Shown one piece after another: positions 1-6,330 of a stretch of 6,831 bases of DNA; position 1 is the first letter of the stretch; every line of letters begins with the position of its first letter. The stretch comes from an uncultured bacterium. Lineage in GTDB: Bacteria; Planctomycetota; Phycisphaerae; Phycisphaerales; SM1A02. The position numbers were made by a program, and so were the translations under genes. The stretch is from contig CAJACJ010000162.1 in assembly GCA_903938205.1 (NCBI GenBank), positions 1 through 6,831 on the forward strand, in the 5' to 3' direction. The notes below the pieces were generated by a model. It saw only the letters and a list, made by a program, of their open reading frames with translations. It made no database searches and was not told the origin of the DNA.

Positions 1-589
1 ACATCCACATTTCGCGCGCGCGCTTTTGCCCAATGATGCGAGCCATGTAGCTGGCGCCAAAGCCCCCATCAAAACTGCCCATACGTGGCCCGACTTGGCC
101 AAACCTTGCGTTTTCCGCGGCAATTGTGAGGTCGCACATCATGTGCAACACGTGGCCGCCGCCAATCGCCCACCCCGCCACCATGGCGATGACCGGCTTG
201 TAGCAATTGCGAATCTCGCGTTGAAACTCAAGCACATTTAACACCTCGCTGCCCGAGTCCGATTTATATCCAGCGTGGCCGCGCACACGTTGATCTCCGC
301 CAGAACAAAAGGCGCGCTCGCCTTCGCCCGTCAGAATGACAACGCCAATGTCGCGATCGTTTTTGGCGTCAAGCAAGGCCGCGCGCATTTCTTCAACCGT
401 ACGGGGCGTAAATGAGTTGCGCGCTTGCGGACGATTGATTGTGATCTTGGCTATTCCACCAAACTTGTGGTACTTCACTTCTGTAAACCCACTCGCTGAG
501 GTAGTTACTTGCCAGTCACATGCGGGACGGATTTTTTCGGAGGTCTCGGTTGATGGTTTTGGAGTCGAAATATGTTTATGTGTGGTCAT
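1..589 (-). CDS. menB: 1,4-dihydroxy-2-naphthoyl-CoA synthase (MenB), 3' end cut by window edge
   Basis: MenB is a crotonase-fold enzyme that closes the second ring of o-succinylbenzoyl-CoA to give DHNA-CoA in menaquinone synthesis. I translated it by hand from the ATG at 589-587: 196 codons are visible and about 80-90 C-terminal residues lie outside the window. Family signatures seen are INRPQARNSF (51-60), FCSGGDQ (94-100, oxyanion-hole region), R103 and GYK (107-109), the block GGGHVLHMMCDLTIAAEN (143-160), and GSFDGG (171-176) with the expected catalytic S172 and D174. Gly167 (in GQVGP) and Trp195 sit where E. coli G156 and W184 bind bicarbonate, so this looks like a type I, bicarbonate-dependent MenB. 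The N-terminus is about a dozen residues longer than in E. coli and polar. The start overlaps the menH stop (ATGA), which supports this choice and suggests translational coupling. Only a weak purine run precedes it. Confidence 0.96.
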   Translation of the reverse strand, partial: MTTHKHISTPKPSTETSEKIRPACDWQVTTSASGFTEVKYHKFGGIAKITINRPQARNSFTPRTVEEMRAALLDAKNDRDIGVVILTGEGERAFCSGGDQRVRGHAGYKSDSGSEVLNVLEFQREIRNCYKPVIAMVAGWAIGGGHVLHMMCDLTIAAENARFGQVGPRMGSFDGGFGASYMARIIGQKRAREMWM

Positions 590-1308
590 GTGGAACTCTT
601 CAATGCTCTTTCAATAATGTCAGCGCAAGCTGAAGGCGCTTCAAGGGGAAGAACATGCCCCGCACCTGCGATCATTTCAACTGTCAAAGTGGGCGCAAGG
701 CGCGCCGCGCGCAACGCGAAAGCAACATAATAGTCGTCTCGATCACCAACTGCCAGAATAGTGCGCGACGCCAAGCGAGCAAGATCATTCTCGCGGCATT
801 CAGTGCGTCCTGGAGAACAACCAGCAACACACCCAGCCCAAAATTTCGCGTCGCCAATCAAGCGGCGCGCGCGAGTGCGCGCAAATGAAGCATGCGCGCG
901 AAACTGCGCGAACATGGGCAATTCATACCAACTTCGCGTGAATTCAAGCATGCCATGCTCACGCAAATCCACCGCGCGCGTGTCATCTTGTTCGGCGCGC
1001 GCCTTGCGCTCATTCGCATCATGTAAACCCATGCTGGTTGAAAATAAAACCAGTCGCGGAGCAAGTTCAGGTTGTTTGGATGCCAGTTCAAGCGCGATGC
1101 GTCCACCCATGGAATATCCAACCAACACATCGCAAGGATTTTTTGAAAGCTGAATTGCCAAAGCGTCCGCCGCCGAAGCGATCGACGCGCACCCAAGATC
1201 TCTCAGCGAAACGCATTCACAATTGATCGCGGGATTCAGTTGAGCGCGCACATCGAACCAATCCTCTGGCGAACCAAGAAAACCGTGCACAAGAATCGCT
1301 CGCGGCAT
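586..1308 (-). CDS. menH: SHCHC synthase (MenH), alpha/beta-hydrolase fold
   Basis: The gene encodes 240 residues, close to E. coli MenH (about 250). The family eliminates pyruvate from SEPHCHC to give SHCHC, the step after MenD. The sequence opens with the oxyanion-loop motif VHGFLGSPEDW (7-17), followed by the nucleophile elbow GYSMGG (64-69, Ser66), Asp189 in VGDRDD and His218 in GAGHVLPLE, giving a complete Ser-Asp-His triad. The block MGLHDANERKARAEQDD (93-109) and SWYELPMFA (126-134) match MenH rather than generic hydrolases. An open frame runs upstream to 1440, but I chose the ATG at 1308-1306 because the family starts directly with the first beta strand (PRAILVHG) and this ATG shares one base with the menD stop (TGATG). 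An AAAGAG run lies 8 nt upstream. The stop overlaps the menB start. Another hydrolase function is possible in principle, but context and motifs agree on MenH. Confidence 0.93.
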   Translation of the reverse strand: MPRAILVHGFLGSPEDWFDVRAQLNPAINCECVSLRDLGCASIASAADALAIQLSKNPCDVLVGYSMGGRIALELASKQPELAPRLVLFSTSMGLHDANERKARAEQDDTRAVDLREHGMLEFTRSWYELPMFAQFRAHASFARTRARRLIGDAKFWAGCVAGCSPGRTECRENDLARLASRTILAVGDRDDYYVAFALRAARLAPTLTVEMIAGAGHVLPLEAPSACADIIERALKSST

Positions 1309-3014
1309 CAGCGAAACTCTTTGGCCAGCGCCGCGGTGGACGCATTCGCAATTCGCGCGCGCGCCGCTTCGCTTGCCTGCGCGTCGCAGCGGACTTCGAT
1401 CAATGTGGCGCCCTTGCGACCAAGCGCCTTGGAAACACATTTGGAAAATGCCGCGCGTGTGGATGGACTTTCATGCGCAAGTCCAAATGCCTTGGCGATT
1501 GGCGTGAATTCGCGCCCATGCGGCGTGGTGAAAAACGTTTTGAACACGTCCGCATGTTTCGCCACAGAGAGATATCGAAAAATTCCGCCGCCATCATTGT
1601 TCAGCACTATCAACACAAGCGGCGTGTTCACGTGCGATGCAAGTTGAAGACTGTTCAAATCATGCAGAGCGCTGACATCGCCCACAAACGCGACGACCGG
1701 CTGCCCCGACGCAAGCGCGTGGCCAACCGTAGTAGCAAAAAGTCCGTCAATTCCGCTGGCGCCGCGATTGGATCCCGCTTGCCAACCCGCCGGAGGATGC
1801 AGCGCAAGAAAATCAGCGTCGCGAATTGGCATGCTCGATCCATAAAAAAGAGTTCCGTGATCCAACTCGCCGCACGCCGCGGTGGCGTCGGCGATTGCGG
1901 TGGGTTCAACCAACGCACGCTCTTGTTGCACGGCCTTGCTCGCGGCACGCGTTGCGCACGAAAGCGCGCGCTTCCAACCAACGTGTGGCCGAAGCCGCGC
2001 CCCCGCTTCAAAAACAACCGGCGCGCAATATGAACTTGACGCGCGATGCGACGGATCAACGCGCGGATCACCCGCGCCAAACAACGTCACCGCATCGTGT
2101 TGATTGATCCACGCGTTCAACCGCTTGGATACAACCGCGTCGCCAACCACCACCACCGTTTGCACACGCAACGCCTCGCGAAGCGCCGCGTTACCTTGGC
2201 CATCATGCGCGGCGCGCAGAACAAGATCGGCGCCAGCGGTTGCGTTGGTTGCAAGCCCACTGGTCACATCGGCAAGCATGGTGCCGCGCCACTTGAAAAG
2301 CGATTCTCGCGTGATGGGACTGCAACGACCCGCGATCACAAGCGCATCTGTCAGCGCCACGCTTGACTCAACCGCGGGGCGTGTAGTCCGCCACGGCGCG
2401 CGTGATTTATCTTTTGTCCAGCGCGCAATGGATTTCAACCAATCCAAATGCCACGGCGCAATTTCTGGCGCCAGCGGTTCGCGAAACTGCCAATTCAAAT
2501 GCACCGCGCCGGCCTGCGCGCCAGCATTACCGCACGCGCGCGCGAACGCTTCGTCAACGGTGGACAAAATATATTCAGCCGTAATCTGATCAGTTGGACA
2601 CGGAAGATCACAGCACCATCTGGTCGCGCCCGCAAGAAGCGCGGCTTGCGAAATGGCTTGATTCGCGCCGCAATCTCTCAATTCTGCAGGCCGATCACCA
2701 GAGAACACAAGCAACGGCGTGCGCGACATGCGCGCTTCAACAACCGCGGGCAACGCGTTGGCAACCGCCGTTCCGCTTGTCATGACAAGCACTGCGGGCA
2801 ACCCAGAAGACTTGGCCACGCCAAGCGCCATGAATGCGCCGGCGCGCTCATCATGCGCAACATGCGTTTGAATTTTTCCATGGCGAGCAAACGCAATGGC
2901 AAGCGGCGCGCTGCGGGACCCGGGACAAATCACCGCGTGTCGCACGCCAAGACGAAAACATTCCTCCACGGCCAACATGGTCCAAGCAAGATTGATGTTG
3001 GGCGCGTTATGCAT
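1308..3014 (-). CDS. menD: SEPHCHC synthase (MenD), thiamine-diphosphate dependent
   Basis: The gene encodes 568 residues (E. coli MenD 556). MenD decarboxylates 2-oxoglutarate on ThDP and adds the succinyl semialdehyde unit to isochorismate, the first committed step of the classical menaquinone route. The N-terminal Pyr domain has PGSRSAPL (31-38, Arg34) and HDERAGAF (54-61), whose Glu56 is the expected ThDP-activating glutamate, followed by GANQAI (116-121). The C-terminal PP domain has PIRD (396-399) and NRGASGIDG (416-424), with arginines expected to bind the substrate carboxylates, and the ThDP/Mg motif from GD (445-446) to NN (472-473). The ATG at 3014 is preceded in frame by a TGA seven codons upstream, so no longer form with ATG is possible. 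No Shine-Dalgarno is evident. menF ends 48 bp upstream, and the stop shares one base with the menH start. A Cys pair followed by a third Cys (134-139) is unusual to my eye but has no assigned role. Confidence 0.97.
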   Translation of the reverse strand: MHNAPNINLAWTMLAVEECFRLGVRHAVICPGSRSAPLAIAFARHGKIQTHVAHDERAGAFMALGVAKSSGLPAVLVMTSGTAVANALPAVVEARMSRTPLLVFSGDRPAELRDCGANQAISQAALLAGATRWCCDLPCPTDQITAEYILSTVDEAFARACGNAGAQAGAVHLNWQFREPLAPEIAPWHLDWLKSIARWTKDKSRAPWRTTRPAVESSVALTDALVIAGRCSPITRESLFKWRGTMLADVTSGLATNATAGADLVLRAAHDGQGNAALREALRVQTVVVVGDAVVSKRLNAWINQHDAVTLFGAGDPRVDPSHRASSSYCAPVVFEAGARLRPHVGWKRALSCATRAASKAVQQERALVEPTAIADATAACGELDHGTLFYGSSMPIRDADFLALHPPAGWQAGSNRGASGIDGLFATTVGHALASGQPVVAFVGDVSALHDLNSLQLASHVNTPLVLIVLNNDGGGIFRYLSVAKHADVFKTFFTTPHGREFTPIAKAFGLAHESPSTRAAFSKCVSKALGRKGATLIEVRCDAQASEAARARIANASTAALAKEFR

Positions 3015-3062
3015 TTGCAGAGTCGCAAGATATCAGGTCGCTTCGGCCACTCGCACAATGCG

Positions 3063-4430
3063 TTACGTGGCCAGACGTTCAAAGGCGAGCAGTTTGTGAA
3101 CTGTTTCGCGCCACTCATCCGCGGCAATGGAGCCTTCAACAATGCCCGCGCCAGCATAAGCCTTGAGCGTGGCTCCATCAATGCGAGCCGAACGAATGGC
3201 GACGGCAATTTCAGCTTTGTCCCGCGAAACAATGCCCACTGGTCCTGAATACAAGCCGCGTCCAATAGTTTCTAGCTCGCGTAGACATTTGATTGCGCAA
3301 TCCACTGGCGCTCCAGCGACCGCTGGTGTTGGATGCAACAAAGCAACAAGGTCGCAATCTGAAAAGTCCGCGCGAATTTCTGCTTGCATGCGAGTGGCAA
3401 GATGTTGCACATACGCTTGGCGTAAAATTCTTGGTTCAGCATCAACACGCAATGAAACCGAAAGCCCTGAAAGCACCTCGCGCAGGCGCTCCACAACAAA
3501 TTCATGTTCACGGCGATCTTTTTCACTTGCAAGAAGTGATTCACCAAGCAATCGATCCGCAACTTCATCCACGCCGCGCGGGCGCGTGCCAGCGATCGCC
3601 TCGCTGCGCACCAAGCGCCCAGTGCGGGAAAGCAATCGTTCAGGCGTGACGCCAAGAAAAGCTTTGCCCTGACCAGCTTCAATTAGAAATCGAAAACCAC
3701 TTGATTCAAATGCGCAAAGTCGCGCCAACACCGCGACAGGATCAAGCGGACTGCTTGCGGCGTAGGTGCGCGCCCGCGCAAGCACAATTTTGCGCAACGA
3801 ACCGCTGCGTATTCGCTGCAATCCGCTTTGCACAACTTGTGTCCATTTGGTTTCGCCCAAGTCGTCCACCTCGCGCACAAGCGCTGGCTCAATCGCGCAT
3901 TTTTTCAAAGGCTCCGCAAGCGCTTGCAAGCGTTGCTTCAATGCGTCAAACGAAGTATCCACAGACACATTCACCGCAAGCGTGTGCGTTTGACCATCCC
4001 GGCGCAATTCTATTTCTGGAAGCACGCACCCAATGTTTCGATATGGACTCCATGCGCTGTCAAGCGCGCAGTTGGCATCAAATGGAAGCGCTACAAACCA
4101 TACCGACTGACTTGCGATGTCCGAGTCGCCAACATGCTGATCAAATTTTTCATGCTCGCCAAATTTTGACGCAAGACACTTGCCAACACCGGCAATCTCA
4201 AACTTGGCGCTTCGATCGCGGAAGTAACGGCGCTCACCCGAAGGCGCGGAGCGAAGCCAATTTAGAAAATCACACTGTGCGCCGCGGCACTCAATGGCCA
4301 CTTCCATACGCACAAATGTATTGGCGCAAATCACTGGCTTCACCAAAGCGATCCGCGCCAGCATTTCGCTGGCGGCGCTTTCCATGGGAGTTTGCGCTCC
4401 AAATGTTTGATGAAATGTTCCAGTTCGCAT
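3063..4430 (-). CDS. menF: Isochorismate synthase (MenF)
   Basis: The gene encodes up to 455 residues of the chorismate-binding family (MenF/EntC/TrpE fold). It converts chorismate to isochorismate and so feeds MenD, the next gene. The conserved C-terminal domain (about 190-450) contains RKIVLARAR (213-221; Lys214 is the expected general base), FLGVTPERLL (258-267), SEAIAGTRPRG (276-286; Glu277 the expected general acid), EKDRREHEFVV (303-313, with a Mg-binding Glu), LLHPTPAVAG (364-373), RGLYSGPVG (391-399) and AYAGAGIVEGS (424-434). The N-terminal half is divergent, as is usual. EntC- or salicylate-type members share these motifs; the menDHB neighbours decide for menaquinone. The start is uncertain. 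The ATG at 4430 gives the longest form but has no Shine-Dalgarno. Met16 (4385-4383) has GGAG 11 nt upstream, and Met23 (4364-4362) is also possible. The stop is TAA and menD starts 48 bp later. Confidence 0.94.
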   Translation of the reverse strand: MRTGTFHQTFGAQTPMESAASEMLARIALVKPVICANTFVRMEVAIECRGAQCDFLNWLRSAPSGERRYFRDRSAKFEIAGVGKCLASKFGEHEKFDQHVGDSDIASQSVWFVALPFDANCALDSAWSPYRNIGCVLPEIELRRDGQTHTLAVNVSVDTSFDALKQRLQALAEPLKKCAIEPALVREVDDLGETKWTQVVQSGLQRIRSGSLRKIVLARARTYAASSPLDPVAVLARLCAFESSGFRFLIEAGQGKAFLGVTPERLLSRTGRLVRSEAIAGTRPRGVDEVADRLLGESLLASEKDRREHEFVVERLREVLSGLSVSLRVDAEPRILRQAYVQHLATRMQAEIRADFSDCDLVALLHPTPAVAGAPVDCAIKCLRELETIGRGLYSGPVGIVSRDKAEIAVAIRSARIDGATLKAYAGAGIVEGSIAADEWRETVHKLLAFERLAT

Positions 4431-4515
4431 CGGTAAATAGGGTAGGCGATTTCAATTTAAATTTCCGTGCGTCCACAATTTTCTTCCCTGACCAATGGCA
4501 ACGTGGCATGCGCAT
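4431..4515 (-). promoter_or_regulatory. Presumed menF-operon promoter region, weak signals
   Basis: This 85-bp gap lies between the ahcY terminator and the first menF ATG, so a promoter for the men cluster should be here or just inside menF. Read on the minus strand, the AT-rich stretch has several -10-like hexamers (TACCCT at 4447-4442 and TATTTA at 4442-4437) but none has a convincing -35 at 16-18 bp. If either is used, transcription would begin very near or after the ATG at 4430, which would favour the Met16 start. I see no operator-like palindrome. Confidence 0.25.
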
Positions 4516-4547
4516 AAAAAGACCCGCGGACGAATCCGCGGGCCTTT
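4516..4547 (-). terminator. Intrinsic terminator of ahcY with UUCG loop
   Basis: On the minus strand the arm CCCGCGGA (4542-4535) pairs with TCCGCGGG (4530-4523) around the tetraloop TTCG (4534-4531). The stem extends outward by a G-U, a G-C and three A-U pairs to 13 bp, and ends in a five-T run (4520-4516). It lies about 50 bp after the ahcY stop and about 85 bp before the first menF ATG, so it should separate ahcY from the men operon. The opposite strand has only three T after the stem, so it works best for minus-strand transcripts. Confidence 0.92.
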
Positions 4548-4596
4548 GTCATTTCATCTACGAAGAACTTTGCAGTCCTTCAATCAACAAAGCGAA

Positions 4597-6120
4597 TCAA
4601 TAGCGATAGTTCTCTGGCTTGTAAGGGCCATTCACCGGCACGCAAATGTAATCCGCCTGATCCTTGCGAAGCTCGGTCAACTTTGCGCCCAACTTGCCAA
4701 GATGCAAACGCGCCACCTTCTCATCAAGCGTCTTGGAAAGTGAGTACACCTTCTTCTCATAGTTCTTGTGATTCTGGAACAACTCCACTTGCGCCATCAC
4801 TTGATTGGTGAAACTGGTGCTCATGACAAAGCTTGGATGGCCAGTGCCGCAACCAAGATTCAGCAAGCGACCTTCCGCAAGCATGATGATGGAACGACCA
4901 TTTGGAAGTTTCCATTCATCCACTTGTGGCTTGATGTTGACTTGCGTGGCGCCCTTGATCTTCTTCAAGCCGGCCATGTCAATCTCATTGTCAAAGTGAC
5001 CAATGTTTCCAACGATGGCCTTGTCCTTCATGCGCAACATTTGCTCGCTTGTGATGATGTCCTTGTTGCCGGTCGCAGTCACGAACAAATCCGCGGTACC
5101 AAGAACTTCTTCAAGCGTGACCACTTCGTAGCCTTCCATGCACGCTTGAAGCGCGCAGATTGGATCGATTTCCGTGATCTTCACTCGGCAACCCTGGCCA
5201 CGCAAACTTTGCGCGCAACCCTTGCCCACATCGCCATAACCGCACACAACGGCTGTTTTTCCGCTCAACATCACGTCGGTGGCGCGCATGATTCCGTCCA
5301 CCAATGAGTGGCGGCAACCATACAGATTGTCAAACTTGCTCTTGGTCACGGAACTATTCACGTCGATGGCTGGGAACAAAAGTTCGCCGGTTTTTTGCAT
5401 TTCATACAAGCGATGCACGCCGGTGGTGGTTTCTTCGCTTACGCCAATAATGTCTTTGGCCACTGGCTTCCAATAGCCGGCGTTGGTTTTTTGCATGTCA
5501 GTTAAAAGTTGCAACACAACTTTAAACTCCTCGTTGTCGGTCGTGTCTGGCGATGGCACTTTGCCCGCGTTGTTGAACTCAAGACCCTTGTGCACCAACA
5601 TGGTCGCGTCGCCACCGTCATCCAAAATCATGTTTGGACCAGTGCCGTTGCCCCAATCAAGCGCGCGCCATGTGCACCACCAATATTCTGGAAGCGTTTC
5701 ACCCTTCCATGCGAACACCGGAATGCCCTTTGGATTTGCGACTGTTCCGTTTGGACCAACCGCAACCGCGGCGGCGGCGTGATCTTGCGTGGAGAAAATA
5801 TTGCAACTTGCCCAGCGCACTTGAGCGCCAAGTTCAACCAAGGTCTCAATCAAGACCGCGGTCTGAATGGTCATGTGCAAACTGCCGGTGATGCGCGCGC
5901 CCTTAAGCGGAAACTTGCCCTTGTATTGTTCGCGTGTCGCCATCAAGCCTGGCATTTCGTGCTCGGCGAGTTCAATTTCCTTGCGGCCAAACTTTACGGT
6001 GGCTTCGCTCAGGTCCTTCACTTGAAATGGGACAGTGCTGTTGAGCGAAAGTCCGGTGTCCATGAAGGTGGTTGTGTTTACGGACGGTTTCGTTACTGAG
6101 TTTATCGCTGTGGCAGGCAC
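4597..6120 (-). CDS. ahcY: S-adenosylhomocysteine hydrolase (adenosylhomocysteinase)
   Basis: The gene encodes 507 residues. The enzyme splits S-adenosylhomocysteine, the product inhibitor of methyltransferases, into adenosine and homocysteine using bound NAD. Such a step would serve the MenG methylation at the end of menaquinone synthesis along with all other methylations. Landmarks seen are FGRKEIELAEHEMPGLM (44-60), GSLHMTIQTAVL (79-90, His82), LDDGGD (166-171), GVSEETTTG (226-234), SVTKSKFDN (257-265; Lys260 and Asp264 in the active site), YGCR (267-270), the Rossmann motif GYGDVGKG (294-301), GHFDNEID (374-381), GHPSFVM (427-433) and the C-terminal KPENYRY, whose Lys and Tyr reach into the neighbouring subunit's NAD site. 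The segment around 175-220 is the insertion present in many bacterial and plant forms and absent from the human enzyme. The start is GTG at 6120-6118 with GGAG 7 nt upstream; the in-frame ATG at 6063 (Met20) has no such site. The first 30 residues are a Ser/Thr-rich extension. The stop is TGA. Confidence 0.98.
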   Translation of the reverse strand: MPATAINSVTKPSVNTTTFMDTGLSLNSTVPFQVKDLSEATVKFGRKEIELAEHEMPGLMATREQYKGKFPLKGARITGSLHMTIQTAVLIETLVELGAQVRWASCNIFSTQDHAAAAVAVGPNGTVANPKGIPVFAWKGETLPEYWWCTWRALDWGNGTGPNMILDDGGDATMLVHKGLEFNNAGKVPSPDTTDNEEFKVVLQLLTDMQKTNAGYWKPVAKDIIGVSEETTTGVHRLYEMQKTGELLFPAIDVNSSVTKSKFDNLYGCRHSLVDGIMRATDVMLSGKTAVVCGYGDVGKGCAQSLRGQGCRVKITEIDPICALQACMEGYEVVTLEEVLGTADLFVTATGNKDIITSEQMLRMKDKAIVGNIGHFDNEIDMAGLKKIKGATQVNIKPQVDEWKLPNGRSIIMLAEGRLLNLGCGTGHPSFVMSTSFTNQVMAQVELFQNHKNYEKKVYSLSKTLDEKVARLHLGKLGAKLTELRKDQADYICVPVNGPYKPENYRY

Positions 6121-6127
6121 GGGCAGG

Positions 6128-6131
6128 CTCC
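6128..6131 (-). promoter_or_regulatory. Shine-Dalgarno of ahcY (GGAG)
   Basis: GGAG on the minus strand lies 7 nt before the GTG at 6120-6118. It is the only well-placed Shine-Dalgarno in the window and is the reason for choosing the GTG over the internal ATG at 6063. Confidence 0.7.
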
Positions 6132-6138
6132 AAAAAGT

Positions 6139-6191
6139 GTTGAAAGATCAACGAAGAGTGCGGACTTCCGCATTCATCCGTTTATCCGGAT
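6139..6191 (-). promoter_or_regulatory. ahcY leader with three serial inverted repeats (operator or RNA element)
   Basis: Between the predicted ahcY promoter and its ribosome site lie three short inverted repeats in a row. On the minus strand they are ATCCG-GATAAA-CGGAT (6191-6176), TGCGGA-AG-TCCGCA (6172-6159) and GTTGA-TCTT-TCAAC (6152-6139), separated by 3 and 6 nt. As RNA they would form three small hairpins ahead of the GGAG. As DNA, the first, just after the -10, would suit a repressor site. It does not look like the SAH riboswitch or any SAM riboswitch I know. The repeats are seen directly; the regulatory role is inferred. An ArsR-type SAH-responsive repressor, known in Proteobacteria as SahR, is one possible reader. 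Confidence 0.45.
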
Positions 6192-6199
6192 ACATGGAC

Positions 6200-6228
6200 A
6201 GTCTACCCCATACTTGCGGTCAAGGCAA
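6200..6228 (-). promoter_or_regulatory. Candidate sigma70-type promoter of ahcY
   Basis: On the minus strand TTGCCT (6228-6223) and TAGACT (6205-6200) are separated by 17 bp, each matching four of six consensus positions. The predicted transcription start near 6193 would leave a leader of about 70 nt that begins at the ATCCG/CGGAT inverted repeat. It is a pattern match only, but its position fits. Confidence 0.45.
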
Positions 6229-6243
6229 CTTGCCCTTTGCAAG
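6213..6243. repeat. Alternating CTTG/CAAG inverted repeats between ahcY and ptsI
   Basis: Four tetramers alternate in this 31-bp stretch: CTTG (6213-6216), CAAG (6221-6224), CTTG (6229-6232) and CAAG (6240-6243). The first three have 4-bp spacing, and the last pair extends to 5-bp arms (CTTGC and GCAAG). They overlap the ahcY -35 and lie about 90 bp upstream of ptsI, where a shared regulator could act on both. No regulator can be named, and short repeats like these can arise by chance. Confidence 0.35.
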
Positions 6244-6330
6244 AATTCGCTACCTTAACACAGGCACCGATCCGCTTGATCTGTCTGGCATTCTCCAGGC
6301 CATCACGCCGAACGCCCCGCCAAGCACCGC
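6230..6330 (+). promoter_or_regulatory. Presumed ptsI upstream region, weak promoter signals
   Basis: This is the ptsI side of the divergent gap. A -10-like TACCTT (6251-6256) lies 15 bp after TTGCCC (6230-6235), which is a short spacer and a poor match. No Shine-Dalgarno is visible before the ATG at 6331; the preceding bases are C-rich. There is no terminator and no upstream ptsH gene, so ptsI is probably the first gene of its transcript. Confidence 0.25.

Noticed and set aside
1309..1440. N-terminal extension of menH by 44 residues
   Set aside because: The extension is inside menD, has no family counterpart, and the ATG at 1308 gives the usual MenH start.
1473..2033. 186-codon plus-strand open frame
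   Set aside because: It is antisense to menD, very basic and of low plausibility; menD is certain over the same bases.
3015..3062. Promoter or terminator between menF and menD
   Set aside because: The 48-bp gap has no stem with a T-run and no convincing -10/-35 pair, so read-through within one operon is the simpler view.
2448..3248. 266-codon plus-strand open frame
   Set aside because: It lies antisense to menD and the menF end, is Arg/His/Asn-rich with no recognisable motif, and is explained by the GC-rich codons of the opposite strand.
3701..4603. 300-codon plus-strand open frame
   Set aside because: It is antisense to menF and runs through the terminator hairpin; composition is that of a shadow frame and no family is recognised.
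4768..5307. 179-codon plus-strand open frame
   Set aside because: It is antisense to ahcY, a highly conserved gene with all active-site motifs in place.
6121..6199. Known SAH or SAM riboswitch upstream of ahcY
   Set aside because: The location is right, but the conserved cores and pseudoknot layout of the known classes are not seen; only simple serial hairpins are present.
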